In this document: in pieces, positions 8,602-16,913 of the stretch
Layout: each line of letters starts with the position of its first letter
Position numbering within the stretch: the stretch's first letter is position 1
Assembly: GCF_003382285.1 (NCBI RefSeq)
Contig: NZ_QTJR01000002.1
Location: 248,001 to 312,000, forward strand
Source of the DNA: Lysobacter soli
Lineage (GTDB): Bacteria > Pseudomonadota > Gammaproteobacteria > Xanthomonadales > Xanthomonadaceae
Length of the DNA stretch: 64,000 nucleotides
Reading direction: 5' to 3'
The notes under the pieces: generated by a model
The model's input: the letters and a program-made list of their open reading frames with translations, nothing else
The model's database searches: none
Told to the model about the DNA's origin: nothing
Made by a program: the position numbers and the translations under genes

Positions 8602-8904
8602 AGGACGCGGTCAACGCGGCAATGGCCACCGCGTTGACCGCGTGCCCGATGAAGGTTGTGTTGCGTTCAGCGAAATCGCACTCGTCGCAACCGCGATAAC
8701 TTCAGCGCAGGTCGCATTCGCGCGCGTCGCGCGTCACCGATCAACCTGCTTCCTAGCCCCCTCGCGCGCCCGAATGGTTAAGGGAACGTTCCCTTAACTC
8801 CCGCCGAAGCGGAGTCGTTCATCACCTCCCGTGCAAGGTCGAAATCGTGCGGCACGCCTTGGGCAAGCACGCGCAGAACTTCCTTCATTCCAGGAGACAT
8901 CCGC
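8602..8904. other. Intergenic region with two strong inverted repeats
   Basis: No coding region is supported here. A perfect 15-bp inverted repeat with a 9-nt loop (8605-8619 and 8629-8643, arm ACGCGGTCAACGCGG) follows the cysteine-rich gene; it has no T-run. Farther on, a perfect 22-bp palindrome with arms GTTAAGGGAAC/GTTCCCTTAAC occupies 8777-8798, about 107 bp ahead of the EF-hand gene. The second has the look of an operator. Confidence 0.6.
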
Positions 8905-9279
8905 ATGACCCTCAAGAACCGCAAGCCGCTCATCGCCGCCGCCCTGGTCGCCATGCTGTCGGCGCCGCTGGCGTTCGCGCAGAGCACCACGCCGCAGTCG
9001 TCGCAGGATCCGGCCGCCGCGTCGGCCGACCAGGCCGGTGCGAGCGGTGCCAGCGCCACGCAGGGCTCGGCGAACACGTCGGGCAAGAAGAGCTGGTCGG
9101 ACGTGGACACCGACAAGAACGGTTCGCTGAGCAAGTCCGAGGCGTCCAGCGTTCCGGCGCTCGGCCAGGTGTTCGATCAGGCCGATGCGGACGCCGATGG
9201 CGCGCTGACCGCCGACGAATACAAGGCCTACGTCGCCAAGGCGCAGGGCGGCCCGGCCGGCAACAGCGGCGGCAAGTAA
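8905..9279 (+). CDS. Secreted EF-hand calcium-binding protein
   Basis: The 124-residue protein has a signal peptide (about residues 1-25, ending AFAQ), a Ser/Ala/Gln-rich linker, and two EF-hand loops: DVDTDKNGSLSKSE and DADADGALTADE. It therefore probably binds Ca2+ in the periplasm or outside the cell. It is monocistronic: a palindromic site lies upstream and a strong terminator downstream. Small calmodulin-like secreted proteins like this are common in Lysobacter and Xanthomonas. The partner is unknown. Confidence 0.82.
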   Translation: MTLKNRKPLIAAALVAMLSAPLAFAQSTTPQSSQDPAAASADQAGASGASATQGSANTSGKKSWSDVDTDKNGSLSKSEASSVPALGQVFDQADADADGALTADEYKAYVAKAQGGPAGNSGGK

Positions 9280-9327
9280 GCGCTGCAGTCAGGGCACCAC
9301 GTCCAACTCGCGCATTGTTGGACTCCG

Positions 9328-9358
9328 GCAAGGGCGGCTTCGGCCGCCCTTGCTTTTT
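9328..9358 (+). terminator. Rho-independent terminator after EF-hand gene
   Basis: A perfect 11-bp stem (GCAAGGGCGGC) with a TTCG loop is followed by five T's. A near-duplicate of the following 23 bases (9359-9381 and 9396-9418, three mismatches) suggests a local duplication just downstream. Confidence 0.92.
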
Positions 9359-9467
9359 CAGTACGTCGCGGCTCCGGCCGCCTTTGTTTTTTTGCCAGTA
9401 CATCGTGGCGCCGGCCGCTGCTTCGTCTGCCCCTCGGCGCTGCGCCGTGCTCGTTTAAACTGCGCGC

Positions 9468-10184
9468 ATGACCGCAATCCAGCTGATCGGCTTCGACGCC
9501 GACGACACCCTCTGGCGCAGCCAGGACTACTTCGACGAAGCCCAGCTCGAGTTCGAGCGCATCGTCGGCACTTACGTGGACCTGCGCGACGCACGCGTGC
9601 AGGAGCGCCTGTACGAGGTCGAGAAGCGCAACATCGCGCTGTTCGGCTACGGGGTGAAGGGCATGGTGCTGTCGATGATCGAGGCGGCGGTGGACATCAC
9701 CGCGCAGCGCATCGAAGCGCGCGACGTGCATCGCATCGTCGAACTCGGCAAGTCGCTGCTGCGGCATCCGGTGGAACTGCTCCCGGGCGTGCGTGAAGCG
9801 GTGGAGGCGATCGCCGCGGACTTCGACGTCGTGCTCATCACCAAGGGCGACCTCTTCCATCAGGAAGCCAAGGTGCGCCAGTGCGGTTTCGCCGACCTCT
9901 TCCGCCGCATCGAGATCGTCAGCGAGAAGGACACGGCGACGTACGCGCGATTGCTGGAAGAGTTCCAGCTGCCGGCCGAACGCTTCGTCATGGTCGGCAA
10001 CTCGCTGCGTTCCGACATTGCGCCGGTGCTGGAACTGGGCGGGTGGGGCATCCACGTGCCGTACCACACGACCTGGAGCCACGAGACGGAGGCCGAGGTC
10101 GCCGACGACGCGCCACGCCTGCGCCGCATCGCCAGCGCGCACGAGTTGCCTGACGCCGTGCGCGCCCTGGCTTCCAACGCCTGA
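9468..10184 (+). CDS. HAD-superfamily hydrolase
   Basis: The 238-residue protein has the HAD motif I DADDT (nucleophile D10, acid D12), motif II in VVLITKGD (Thr with following Lys), and a motif III/IV region in MVGNSLRSDI. It is probably a cytosolic phosphatase. The cap between motifs I and II is helical (C1 type, about residues 18-110). The substrate cannot be read from sequence. It is flanked by terminator-like sequence and sits alone. Confidence 0.88.
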   Translation: MTAIQLIGFDADDTLWRSQDYFDEAQLEFERIVGTYVDLRDARVQERLYEVEKRNIALFGYGVKGMVLSMIEAAVDITAQRIEARDVHRIVELGKSLLRHPVELLPGVREAVEAIAADFDVVLITKGDLFHQEAKVRQCGFADLFRRIEIVSEKDTATYARLLEEFQLPAERFVMVGNSLRSDIAPVLELGGWGIHVPYHTTWSHETEAEVADDAPRLRRIASAHELPDAVRALASNA

Positions 10185-10307
10185 ACACGTTCCCCAACGG
10201 CTGCTGAGCGTCCCCGGAGTACCCCGGCCGGATTAAAAATGCGTTCACCGCGGTAGTCGCATCTTGGCCGCAAGGCTCGCAGGGTGCGGGCAACCAGGAG
10301 CGCAGAC

Positions 10308-10808
10308 ATGTCCACCGTCCTGACCCGTTGGGTCGCCCCCGTGGTGCTGGCCGCAGGTTTCGGTGCAGTCGCCGCGACGGCGCCCGCACCGGCGCGCGCT
10401 GACGACCTGACCCGCGTGATCGTCGACGTCGCCGACGTGATCTACCACGCGGGCAACCCGTACTACCGCTACGACCGCGGCTATCGCGACCGCCTGGTCG
10501 TCGTCCACGACTATCGCGGCCGCCCGACCTACTACCGCAATGTCTACCGCGCCGGTCCGCCGTACGGCAACGCCTACGGGTACTGGAACAACGCGCCGCG
10601 CGGCAACTGCAACAAGCACGGCAAGTGCACCACGCACTACTACGATGCGCGCTACGACCATCGCCATGATCGTCGTTACGACCGCGCCTACTATCGCAAC
10701 GGTTATTCGAACTACGGCTACTACGACCGTCGCCATGACGATCGCCGTTATGATCGCCGCGACCGCCATGACCACGACCGCGATCGCCGCTGGCGCGACG
10801 ACGACTGA
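10308..10808 (+). CDS. Secreted Tyr/Arg/Asp/His-rich low-complexity protein
   Basis: The 166-residue protein has a signal peptide (about 1-32, ending ARAD). A short conserved-looking region (DLTRVIVDVADVIYHAG) is followed by more than 100 residues dominated by Tyr, Arg, Asp and His in irregular repeats such as YYDARYDHRHDRRYDR. Start 10308 was chosen because GGAG lies about 10 nt upstream and it gives a clean signal peptide. I do not recognise the family. Such composition suggests a disordered, strongly charged, possibly metal- or polyanion-binding envelope protein. It lies head-to-tail with the next secreted protein gene. Confidence 0.75.
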   Translation: MSTVLTRWVAPVVLAAGFGAVAATAPAPARADDLTRVIVDVADVIYHAGNPYYRYDRGYRDRLVVVHDYRGRPTYYRNVYRAGPPYGNAYGYWNNAPRGNCNKHGKCTTHYYDARYDHRHDRRYDRAYYRNGYSNYGYYDRRHDDRRYDRRDRHDHDRDRRWRDDD

Positions 10809-10873
10809 TCATGGCTGCGGACCACAACCGAATGCCCGACTGGCATTCCTTCGATGACGAAAGGAACTGGACG

Positions 10874-11590
10874 ATGGCGATGACCTGGAAGGCACGGCTG
10901 GGCGCGATGCTCGTCGCTGCGGCGGCGACGCTGGGCCTGGGTGGAACGGCGTCTGCGCAGGACTACACGTTCGGCTGGAATCCCCGCTCGGGCGACGTGT
11001 GGGTCGACACGTGGCTGACCGACGTGAACCGCTACGGCGCGCGCTATCGCGATCCCTTCGTCGACGAGATGGTGCGTTACTACGGCGCGCCGCGCGAACT
11101 CGTCAACGAGCTGCTCGGCGAGCGCCGCTGGGCGCCGGGCGACGTGTATTTCGCCTGTTCGATCGCGTCCGCGCTCGGTCGCCCATGTCGCTATGTTGCC
11201 GACATGTGGGAGCGCGACCATGCGCTGGGGTGGGGCGAAGTCGCGAAGAACCTGGGCATCAAGCCCGGTTCGACGGAGTTCCACCAGCTGAAGAAGGGCT
11301 TCGTCCCCAGCTACGACCGATGGGGCCGCGACATCACCATCGATGCCGATCTCGCGCGCGATTTCCCGGGGCGTCCGCGCGATCCGGGCAAGGTGAAGGC
11401 GGCGCAGGCGAACAAGCACCACGCGGACAACGGCAAGGCCGCGACGCACGGCAACGCGAAGAACGGCAGTGCCGGAAAAGCCAAAGGCAACGCAGGATCC
11501 AAGGGTGCTGCCGGCAAAAGCGACGCGCAGCCCAAGGGGCAGGGCAACGGAAACCAGGACGCGAAGGGCCAGGGCAAGGGCAAGGGCTGA
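10874..11590 (+). CDS. Secreted hypothetical protein with Lys/Gly-rich tail
   Basis: The 238-residue protein has a signal peptide (about 1-29, ending ASAQ). A folded region spans about 30-165, with the motifs WVDTWLTDVNRYG, VRYYGAPRELV and GWGEVAKNLGIKPGS. The rest is a disordered tail rich in Lys, Gly, Asn and Ala. Start MAMTWKARLG has AGGAA upstream. No family function is recognised. Its position right after the Tyr/Arg-rich protein suggests co-expression. Codon use looks like its neighbours apart from the low-complexity tail. Confidence 0.78.
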   Translation: MAMTWKARLGAMLVAAAATLGLGGTASAQDYTFGWNPRSGDVWVDTWLTDVNRYGARYRDPFVDEMVRYYGAPRELVNELLGERRWAPGDVYFACSIASALGRPCRYVADMWERDHALGWGEVAKNLGIKPGSTEFHQLKKGFVPSYDRWGRDITIDADLARDFPGRPRDPGKVKAAQANKHHADNGKAATHGNAKNGSAGKAKGNAGSKGAAGKSDAQPKGQGNGNQDAKGQGKGKG

Positions 11591-11614
11591 TCCGCGACTC
11601 CGTTCGATGCGACC

Positions 11615-11636
11615 TGCGGCGGCTTCGGCCGCCGCA
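11615..11636 (+). terminator. Stem-loop after secreted protein gene
   Basis: A perfect 9-bp stem (TGCGGCGGC) with a TTCG loop ends 34 bp before the acetyltransferase start. The T-run is weak, so termination may be partial. Confidence 0.55.
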
Positions 11637-11669
11637 TGCGTTTGTACGACGCGCCACTATCATGGCCGC

Positions 11670-12155
11670 ATGAACGACAACGTCCGCATCGTCGGTTACG
11701 CCCCGCGCTGGCGCGCGGACTTCGCACGTCTCAATATCGAATGGCTCGAACGCTGGTTCACGGTAGAGCCCATCGACCGCGATGTGCTCGGCGATCCGGA
11801 GACGCACATCCTCGCCCCCGGCGGTCGCGTGCTGTTCGCCATCGACGAACACGACCGAGCCGTCGGCACCGTCGCGCTCAAGTACGAATCCGATGGCGTC
11901 TACGAACTCACCAAGATGGCGGTGGCACCCGAAGCGCGAGGAATGGGTGTCGGGCGCGCGCTGATGCTCGGCGCGCTGGACGCATTCGGCGAGTTGCAAG
12001 GTCGCGAACTGTTCCTGGAGTCCAGCAGCAAGCTGGGCCCCGCGCTGGCGCTGTACGAAAGCGTCGGCTTCCGCCATTACCCCGCACCGCGGCCGGGATC
12101 CCACTACGCGCGCGCCGACGTGTACATGGTGTGGGAGCCTGATCGGGCGGGCTAG
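11670..12155 (+). CDS. GNAT-family N-acetyltransferase
   Basis: This 161-residue GNAT domain carries the acetyl-CoA pyrophosphate loop in a form close to consensus (EARGMGVGRALM). A preceding beta-strand reads LTKMAVAP, and the C-terminal segment is ALYESVGFRHYP. It transfers an acetyl group from acetyl-CoA to an unknown amine. The start at MNDNVRIVGYAP gives the family length; a longer in-frame extension runs through the previous gene and is not credible. Confidence 0.88.
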   Translation: MNDNVRIVGYAPRWRADFARLNIEWLERWFTVEPIDRDVLGDPETHILAPGGRVLFAIDEHDRAVGTVALKYESDGVYELTKMAVAPEARGMGVGRALMLGALDAFGELQGRELFLESSSKLGPALALYESVGFRHYPAPRPGSHYARADVYMVWEPDRAG

Positions 12156-12193
12156 CCGGGCGTTGGCGGCGGAAATCGGCGAAAATCGCGCCA

Positions 12194-13204
12194 ATGAGCC
12201 ATTCGCCTGCCATTTCGCCGGACGCACTCCGCCTCTCCGTCGCCCCGATGATGGACTGGACCGACACGCACTGCCGTGTCTTCCACCGCCTGCTGGCGCC
12301 GCATGCGCGGCTGTATACGGAAATGGTGCATGCCAACGCGGTGATCCATGGCGATCGCGCGCGGTTGCTGGCGATGGATCCGGTGGAGCATCCGGTCGCG
12401 CTGCAGCTGGGCGGCAGCGAGCCGGAACTACTGGGCGCGGCGGCGAAGATCGGCGCCGACCATGGCTTCGACGAGATCAACCTCAACTGCGGTTGCCCGT
12501 CCGATCGCGTGCAGGCCGGGCGTTTCGGTGCGTGCCTGATGCGCGAGCCGCAGCTCGTTGCAGACAGCGTCGCGGCGATGGTCGAGAACTGCGACGTGCC
12601 GGTGACGGTGAAGTGCCGGCTTGGCGTCGATGACGACCACGACTGGGATCGCTTCCTCGCCTTCATCGATACGGTCGCCAACGCGGGCTGCGGCATGTTC
12701 GTGATCCACGCGCGCAATGCGTGGCTGCAGGGACTTTCTCCGAAGGAGAACCGCGAAGTGCCGCCGCTTCGCTACGACTGGGCGTACCGCCTCAAGCACG
12801 AGCGGCCGCAGCTGCAGATCGTCGTCAACGGCGGCATTGCCACGCAGGACGAGGCGACCTCGCACCTGGCGCACACCGATGGCGCCATGCTCGGTCGCGC
12901 GGCGTATCACGATCCATATCTCCTGCACCGGCTGGACGTCGCATGGTTCGGCGGCGAGCTGCGCACGCGCGGCGAGCTGCTGCGTGCGCTGCGGCCCTAT
13001 GTCGAGGATCAGCTCGCGCGAGGCGTGTACCTGAAGCACATCACGCGCCACCTGCTCGGGCTGTTCGCCGGTGAACGTGGCGGCCGCGCGTTTCGCCAGG
13101 TGCTCAGCGAAGGCGCGCACAAACCCGGCGCGGACTGGTCGCTGGTCGAACAGGCCATCGAGATCACCGAATCCTTCGCGGGCGAACGCGTGGACGCCGC
13201 ATGA
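12194..13204 (+). CDS. dusA: tRNA-dihydrouridine(20/20a) synthase DusA
   Basis: DusA is an FMN-dependent enzyme that reduces uridine to dihydrouridine at positions 20/20a of the tRNA D-loop. The 336-residue protein has the TIM-barrel start VAPMMDWTD, the catalytic Cys C101 in NLNCGCPSDRVQ, and the DusA-specific ARNAWLQGLSPKENR segment. Its last codons overlap the next gene by 4 nt (ATGA), giving translational coupling to the CtlX-like hydrolase. Confidence 0.95.
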   Translation: MSHSPAISPDALRLSVAPMMDWTDTHCRVFHRLLAPHARLYTEMVHANAVIHGDRARLLAMDPVEHPVALQLGGSEPELLGAAAKIGADHGFDEINLNCGCPSDRVQAGRFGACLMREPQLVADSVAAMVENCDVPVTVKCRLGVDDDHDWDRFLAFIDTVANAGCGMFVIHARNAWLQGLSPKENREVPPLRYDWAYRLKHERPQLQIVVNGGIATQDEATSHLAHTDGAMLGRAAYHDPYLLHRLDVAWFGGELRTRGELLRALRPYVEDQLARGVYLKHITRHLLGLFAGERGGRAFRQVLSEGAHKPGADWSLVEQAIEITESFAGERVDAA

Positions 13205-14112
13205 TCACGCGTGATGCCGCCGCGTTCTTCGCGCACGCCCGCACGCTGCGGCCCGATTTCGGCCCGGCGACCGCGCAGGCCGCGTTCCTCGTCGCGCCCG
13301 AAGGCTTCAGCCTTGCCGAGCAGTCGGCGCAGGACAATCGCTACATGGCGCAGGCGTCGGGTTTCGACGCCGAATGCGCGATGACGCAGCACCGCGCGTT
13401 GCATCGGGCGATGTCGCAGGTGTTGCCGACGGTGTGTTTCGCCGGCGATGCCGACACGCCCGACGCGGTGTTTCCGAACAACGTCTTCGCCACGGCCGCG
13501 GGACGATACGTCGTCGGGCGCATGCGCCATCCGGTTCGCCAGCGCGAAGCCGCACGTGCCGACATCCGCAACTTCCTCGGTGGCGTGATGGATTACGCGG
13601 AGATCGACCTCTCCACGCAGCCGCACGCGTGCGAGCTGACCGGCTCGCTGGTGATCGACCGCGCGCGCGGCCTTGGACTGTGCGGGCTGTCGGAGCGATG
13701 CGACGAGGAGGGCGCCCGGCTCATGCACGAGGCGTTCGGCCTGCGCGCGACGCTGACGTTCGACCTCGCGCCGGGCGAATACCACGCCAACGTCGTCCTG
13801 GCCGTGCTGGCGGGGCGGGCGGCGATCGTCAGCCCGCGCGGCTTCGCCGACACCGGCGTGGCCCGGGCCATTGCCGACTTCTACGCCCCCAACGCGATCG
13901 TGCTGTCGGAGGCCGAGCACTCCGCCTTCGCCGGCAACGCCATCGCGCTGTCGGTCGACACCGTCTGGATGAGCGCCCGGGCCGACGCGGCGCTCGACCC
14001 GCGCAACCGGCAGCTGCTGGCGGCGGCGGGCTTCCAGGTGCGGGCCGTCGAGCTGGACGCCATCGAGGCCGGCGGCGGTTCGCTGCGGTGCTGCATCGCC
14101 GAGATTTTCTAG
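13201..14112 (+). CDS. ctlX: Amidinotransferase-fold hydrolase, CtlX-like (arginine/citrulline catabolism)
   Basis: The 303-residue protein belongs to the guanidino-group modifying superfamily. It has PNNVF near residue 93, an acidic pair in ACELTGSLVIDR, a His in GEYHANVVLAV, and the catalytic Cys near the C-terminus (GGGSLRCC, C297). Length and motifs fit CtlX, implicated in citrulline use; dimethylarginine hydrolase or another arginine-deiminase relative is the alternative. Its ATGA overlap with dusA is odd for a catabolic gene. Arginase is encoded 7 kb away. Confidence 0.8.
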   Translation: MITRDAAAFFAHARTLRPDFGPATAQAAFLVAPEGFSLAEQSAQDNRYMAQASGFDAECAMTQHRALHRAMSQVLPTVCFAGDADTPDAVFPNNVFATAAGRYVVGRMRHPVRQREAARADIRNFLGGVMDYAEIDLSTQPHACELTGSLVIDRARGLGLCGLSERCDEEGARLMHEAFGLRATLTFDLAPGEYHANVVLAVLAGRAAIVSPRGFADTGVARAIADFYAPNAIVLSEAEHSAFAGNAIALSVDTVWMSARADAALDPRNRQLLAAAGFQVRAVELDAIEAGGGSLRCCIAEIF

Positions 14113-14266
14113 GCCGGGACGCGCTGGAATCGAGCCGACTGACGCCAGGGTCTGAATGCCGACCGCCCGCAATCAGAAAAGTTCAGACCGGATTCACCGC
14201 TTCGTTTCGAGAATGCACACTGTCGCACGGCCGTGCGATATTGCCCCGTTCGCGTGCCCAGTCTCG

Positions 14267-14611
14267 ATGAAGATGCCGTCTTCTTTCCGCTCCATTCCGC
14301 TCCTCCTGTGCGCCGCGCTGCTTGCGTCGGCTGGGAGTGCATGGGCGCAGGATCGTGGCGGTCCCCCGGAGCGTGGCGACCGGGGGCACGGCCGAGGCAA
14401 CGACCGGCAGGCCCTGTCCGACTCGGTGCGCCGGGTCGAACGCCGCACCGGCGGGCAGGTCCTCAGCGCCGAGCGTGTTCCCTACGACGGCCGCGACGTC
14501 AACCGCGTGAAGGTGGTCGATTCCAGCGGCCGAGTCCGCATCTACATGGACGACCCGCAGGTGCGAGAGCGCCAGCAGCAGGAAAACCGTACACGCCGCG
14601 ACGACGACTGA
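14267..14611 (+). CDS. Secreted PepSY-like protein upstream of phoPQ
   Basis: This protein of about 114 residues has a signal peptide (ending AWAQ), a Gly/Arg/Asp-rich linker, and a PepSY-like domain (QALSDSVRRVERRTGGQVLS, then VKVVDSSGRVRIYMDD). PepSY domains are thought to inhibit proteases or modulate periplasmic sensing. Starts at 14267 or 14273 are possible; both give the same mature protein. It lies directly ahead of the response regulator and sensor kinase genes. A small PepSY-type protein in this position is common for Xanthomonad PhoP/PhoQ loci, so a sensing accessory role is inferred. Confidence 0.82.
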   Translation: MKMPSSFRSIPLLLCAALLASAGSAWAQDRGGPPERGDRGHGRGNDRQALSDSVRRVERRTGGQVLSAERVPYDGRDVNRVKVVDSSGRVRIYMDDPQVRERQQQENRTRRDDD

Positions 14612-14675
14612 CCCGCCACGCTCTCGGAGGCCCTCCGATAGCGGCCTAGACAGAACGACAGACATTGGAGTCCAC

Positions 14676-15359
14676 ATGCGAATTCTGCTGGTCGAAGACG
14701 AAGCTCCGCTGCGCGAAACCCTCGCCGCCCGCCTGAAGCGGGAAGGGTTCGCAGTGGATGCCGCCCAGGACGGCGAAGAAGGCCTCTACATGGGCCGCGA
14801 AGTACCGTTCGACCTGGGCATCATCGACCTGGGCCTGCCGAAGATGTCGGGCATGGAGCTGATCAAGGCCCTGCGCGACGAAGGCAAGAAATTCCCCGTG
14901 CTGATCCTCACCGCCCGCTCCAGCTGGCAGGACAAGGTCGAGGGTCTGAAGCAGGGCGCCGACGACTATCTCGTCAAGCCGTTCCATATCGAAGAGCTGC
15001 TGGCGCGCCTCAACGCGCTGGTCCGCCGCGCCGCCGGCTGGAGCAAGCCGACGCTGGAATGCGGCCCGGTCGTGCTCGACCTCGCCGCGCAGACGGTGAG
15101 CGTCAACGGCAGCAACGTCGACCTGACCAGCTACGAGTACAAGGTGCTCGAGTACCTGATGATGCACGCCGGCGAACTGGTCTCGAAGGCGGACCTCACC
15201 GAGCACATCTACCAGCAGGACTTCGATCGCGACTCCAACGTGCTGGAAGTCTTCATCGGCCGTCTTCGCAAGAAGCTCGATCCGGATGGCTCGCTCAAGC
15301 CGATCGAGACCGTACGCGGCCGCGGCTACCGCTTCGCCATCGCGCGCAGCGGAGACTAA
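14676..15359 (+). CDS. phoP: OmpR-family response regulator, PhoP-like
   Basis: The 227-residue protein has a receiver domain (residues 1-115) with acidic pocket EDE, phosphoacceptor D51 and KPF lysine, and an OmpR winged helix (about 125-222; FIGRLRKKLDPDG and VRGRGYRF). GGAG precedes the ATG. It is followed by its histidine kinase gene. In Xanthomonads this pair answers low Mg2+ and host-like cues. That assignment is by similarity of the pair and context, so the exact signal here is not proven. Confidence 0.9.
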   Translation: MRILLVEDEAPLRETLAARLKREGFAVDAAQDGEEGLYMGREVPFDLGIIDLGLPKMSGMELIKALRDEGKKFPVLILTARSSWQDKVEGLKQGADDYLVKPFHIEELLARLNALVRRAAGWSKPTLECGPVVLDLAAQTVSVNGSNVDLTSYEYKVLEYLMMHAGELVSKADLTEHIYQQDFDRDSNVLEVFIGRLRKKLDPDGSLKPIETVRGRGYRFAIARSGD

Positions 15360-15479
15360 GCACCAGCGCACGGATTCGATGTTCCAGCAGCGCCGGGCGT
15401 CGGCGGGTCATCGTCAACGCGCGGCGCGCTGGTTACCCTTGGCGGCGATGCCGTCGCCCGTTCCTTCCGACCTGTCCCC

Positions 15480-16901
15480 ATGCCACGCCGATCGCCACAG
15501 GTGAGCTGGGGCCAGCCGCGTTCGCTCCAGGCGCGCCAGCTGCTGGCCGCGAGCCTGGGGCTGGTGGCATTCCTCGCGCTGGCCGGCTACGCGCTCGACC
15601 GCGCGTTCCTGGAAACGGCCGAAAGCAACATGCGCCAGCGCCTGCGCAGCCTCGCGCTGGCGTACGTCGCGGGCGGCGAGTTCGCCCGCAACGGCGAGTT
15701 CATTCCGCCGTACGAAACGGTCGACCCGCGTCTCGAACGACCTGGCAGCGGCCTGTACGCGGAAGTGGTGCTGCCGAACGGGCACTGGGATTCGACGTCG
15801 GCGCAGGGCCCGATCCTGCCCGCCGGCAAGATGCTCGAACCCAACGAGGAAACCTTCGAGCGCGCGCTGCCGATCACCGAGATCAGTGGCGAAGCGGGCG
15901 AGGCCTACCGGTATGGCCGCGGGCTGATCTGGAGCGCTGGCAGCGACGATGCGCGATCGGAGTTCCCGTACACGATCTACGTGCTTGAAGACACGACCGC
16001 GTTGAGCCGCCAGGTCAGCGTGTTCCGCCAGGCGCTGTGGCGTTACCTCGGCGGCGCAGGGTTGATCCTGCTGCTGTTGCAGGCGGTGATCCTTCGCTGG
16101 AGCCTGCGCCCGCTCAAGCGCGTGGTCGACGAACTCAAGCGCGTGCAGCGCGGCCTCGCCTCGCGCATGAGCGGTCGCCATCCGCGCGAACTCGAACCGC
16201 TCACCGAAAGCATCAACGCCTTCATCGAAAGCGAGCGCGAAAACCTCGACCGCCAGCGCAACACGCTGGCCGACCTGGCGCACAGCCTGAAAACGCCGCT
16301 GGCCGTGCTGCGCGCGCGCAGCGGCGAAGACGTGCCCGTGCAGGAGCTGCGCGAGGAAATCGACCTGCAGGTGCGCCGCATGAGCGACCTGGTGTCGTAC
16401 CAGCTCGCACGCGCCGCGCGTTCGGGCCACGTGCTGTTCGCCGCGCCGCTGGAAATCGAGCCATACGCCGACCAGATCGTGCGCAGCCTGGAAAAGATCT
16501 ACGCATCGAAGGGCGTGATCTGCGAATTCGACATCGACGCCGGCGCGCGTTTCTACGGCGAGCCCGGCGACCTGCAGGAAGTGCTCGGAAACCTCATCGA
16601 GAACGCCTTCAAGTGGGCGCGCTCGCGCGTGCTGCTGACGGTGAAGGAAGGCGAGCTCGCACCGAACCGGCGCCCCGGCCTGCTGATGGCGGTCGACGAC
16701 GACGGCCCCGGCGTGCCGGAAGACAAGATCGACCTCGTGCTGCAGCGTGGCGTGCGCGGCGACGAGCGCGTGCAGGGCCACGGCATTGGCCTCGCCACCG
16801 TGCAGGATGTGGTGCGCAGCTATCGCGGCACGCTGGACGTCAGCCGTTCGAGCGAATTGGGCGGTGCGCACTTCGAAGTCGTGATCCCGCCGGGCCTTTG
16901 A
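15480..16901 (+). CDS. phoQ: Sensor histidine kinase, PhoQ-like
   Basis: The 473-residue membrane kinase has transmembrane helices at about 20-40 and 188-206 around a periplasmic sensor of about 145 residues. It also has a HAMP-like linker, an H-box with H268 (DLAHSLKTPLAV), and an ATPase domain (N-box NLIENAFKW, G boxes DDDGPGVPE and GHGIGLA). It should phosphorylate the upstream PhoP-like regulator. The H-box reads HSLKTPL, the variant found in PhoQ-class kinases, instead of HELRTPL. It converges on mtfA. Confidence 0.9.
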   Translation: MPRRSPQVSWGQPRSLQARQLLAASLGLVAFLALAGYALDRAFLETAESNMRQRLRSLALAYVAGGEFARNGEFIPPYETVDPRLERPGSGLYAEVVLPNGHWDSTSAQGPILPAGKMLEPNEETFERALPITEISGEAGEAYRYGRGLIWSAGSDDARSEFPYTIYVLEDTTALSRQVSVFRQALWRYLGGAGLILLLLQAVILRWSLRPLKRVVDELKRVQRGLASRMSGRHPRELEPLTESINAFIESERENLDRQRNTLADLAHSLKTPLAVLRARSGEDVPVQELREEIDLQVRRMSDLVSYQLARAARSGHVLFAAPLEIEPYADQIVRSLEKIYASKGVICEFDIDAGARFYGEPGDLQEVLGNLIENAFKWARSRVLLTVKEGELAPNRRPGLLMAVDDDGPGVPEDKIDLVLQRGVRGDERVQGHGIGLATVQDVVRSYRGTLDVSRSSELGGAHFEVVIPPGL

Positions 16902-16913
16902 CCGGCACGACGA

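Noticed and set aside
9359-9418. Second terminator or small RNA after the EF-hand terminator
   Set aside because: Two related 23-mers and a T-run are present, but no promoter or gene is attached; a local duplication explains it.
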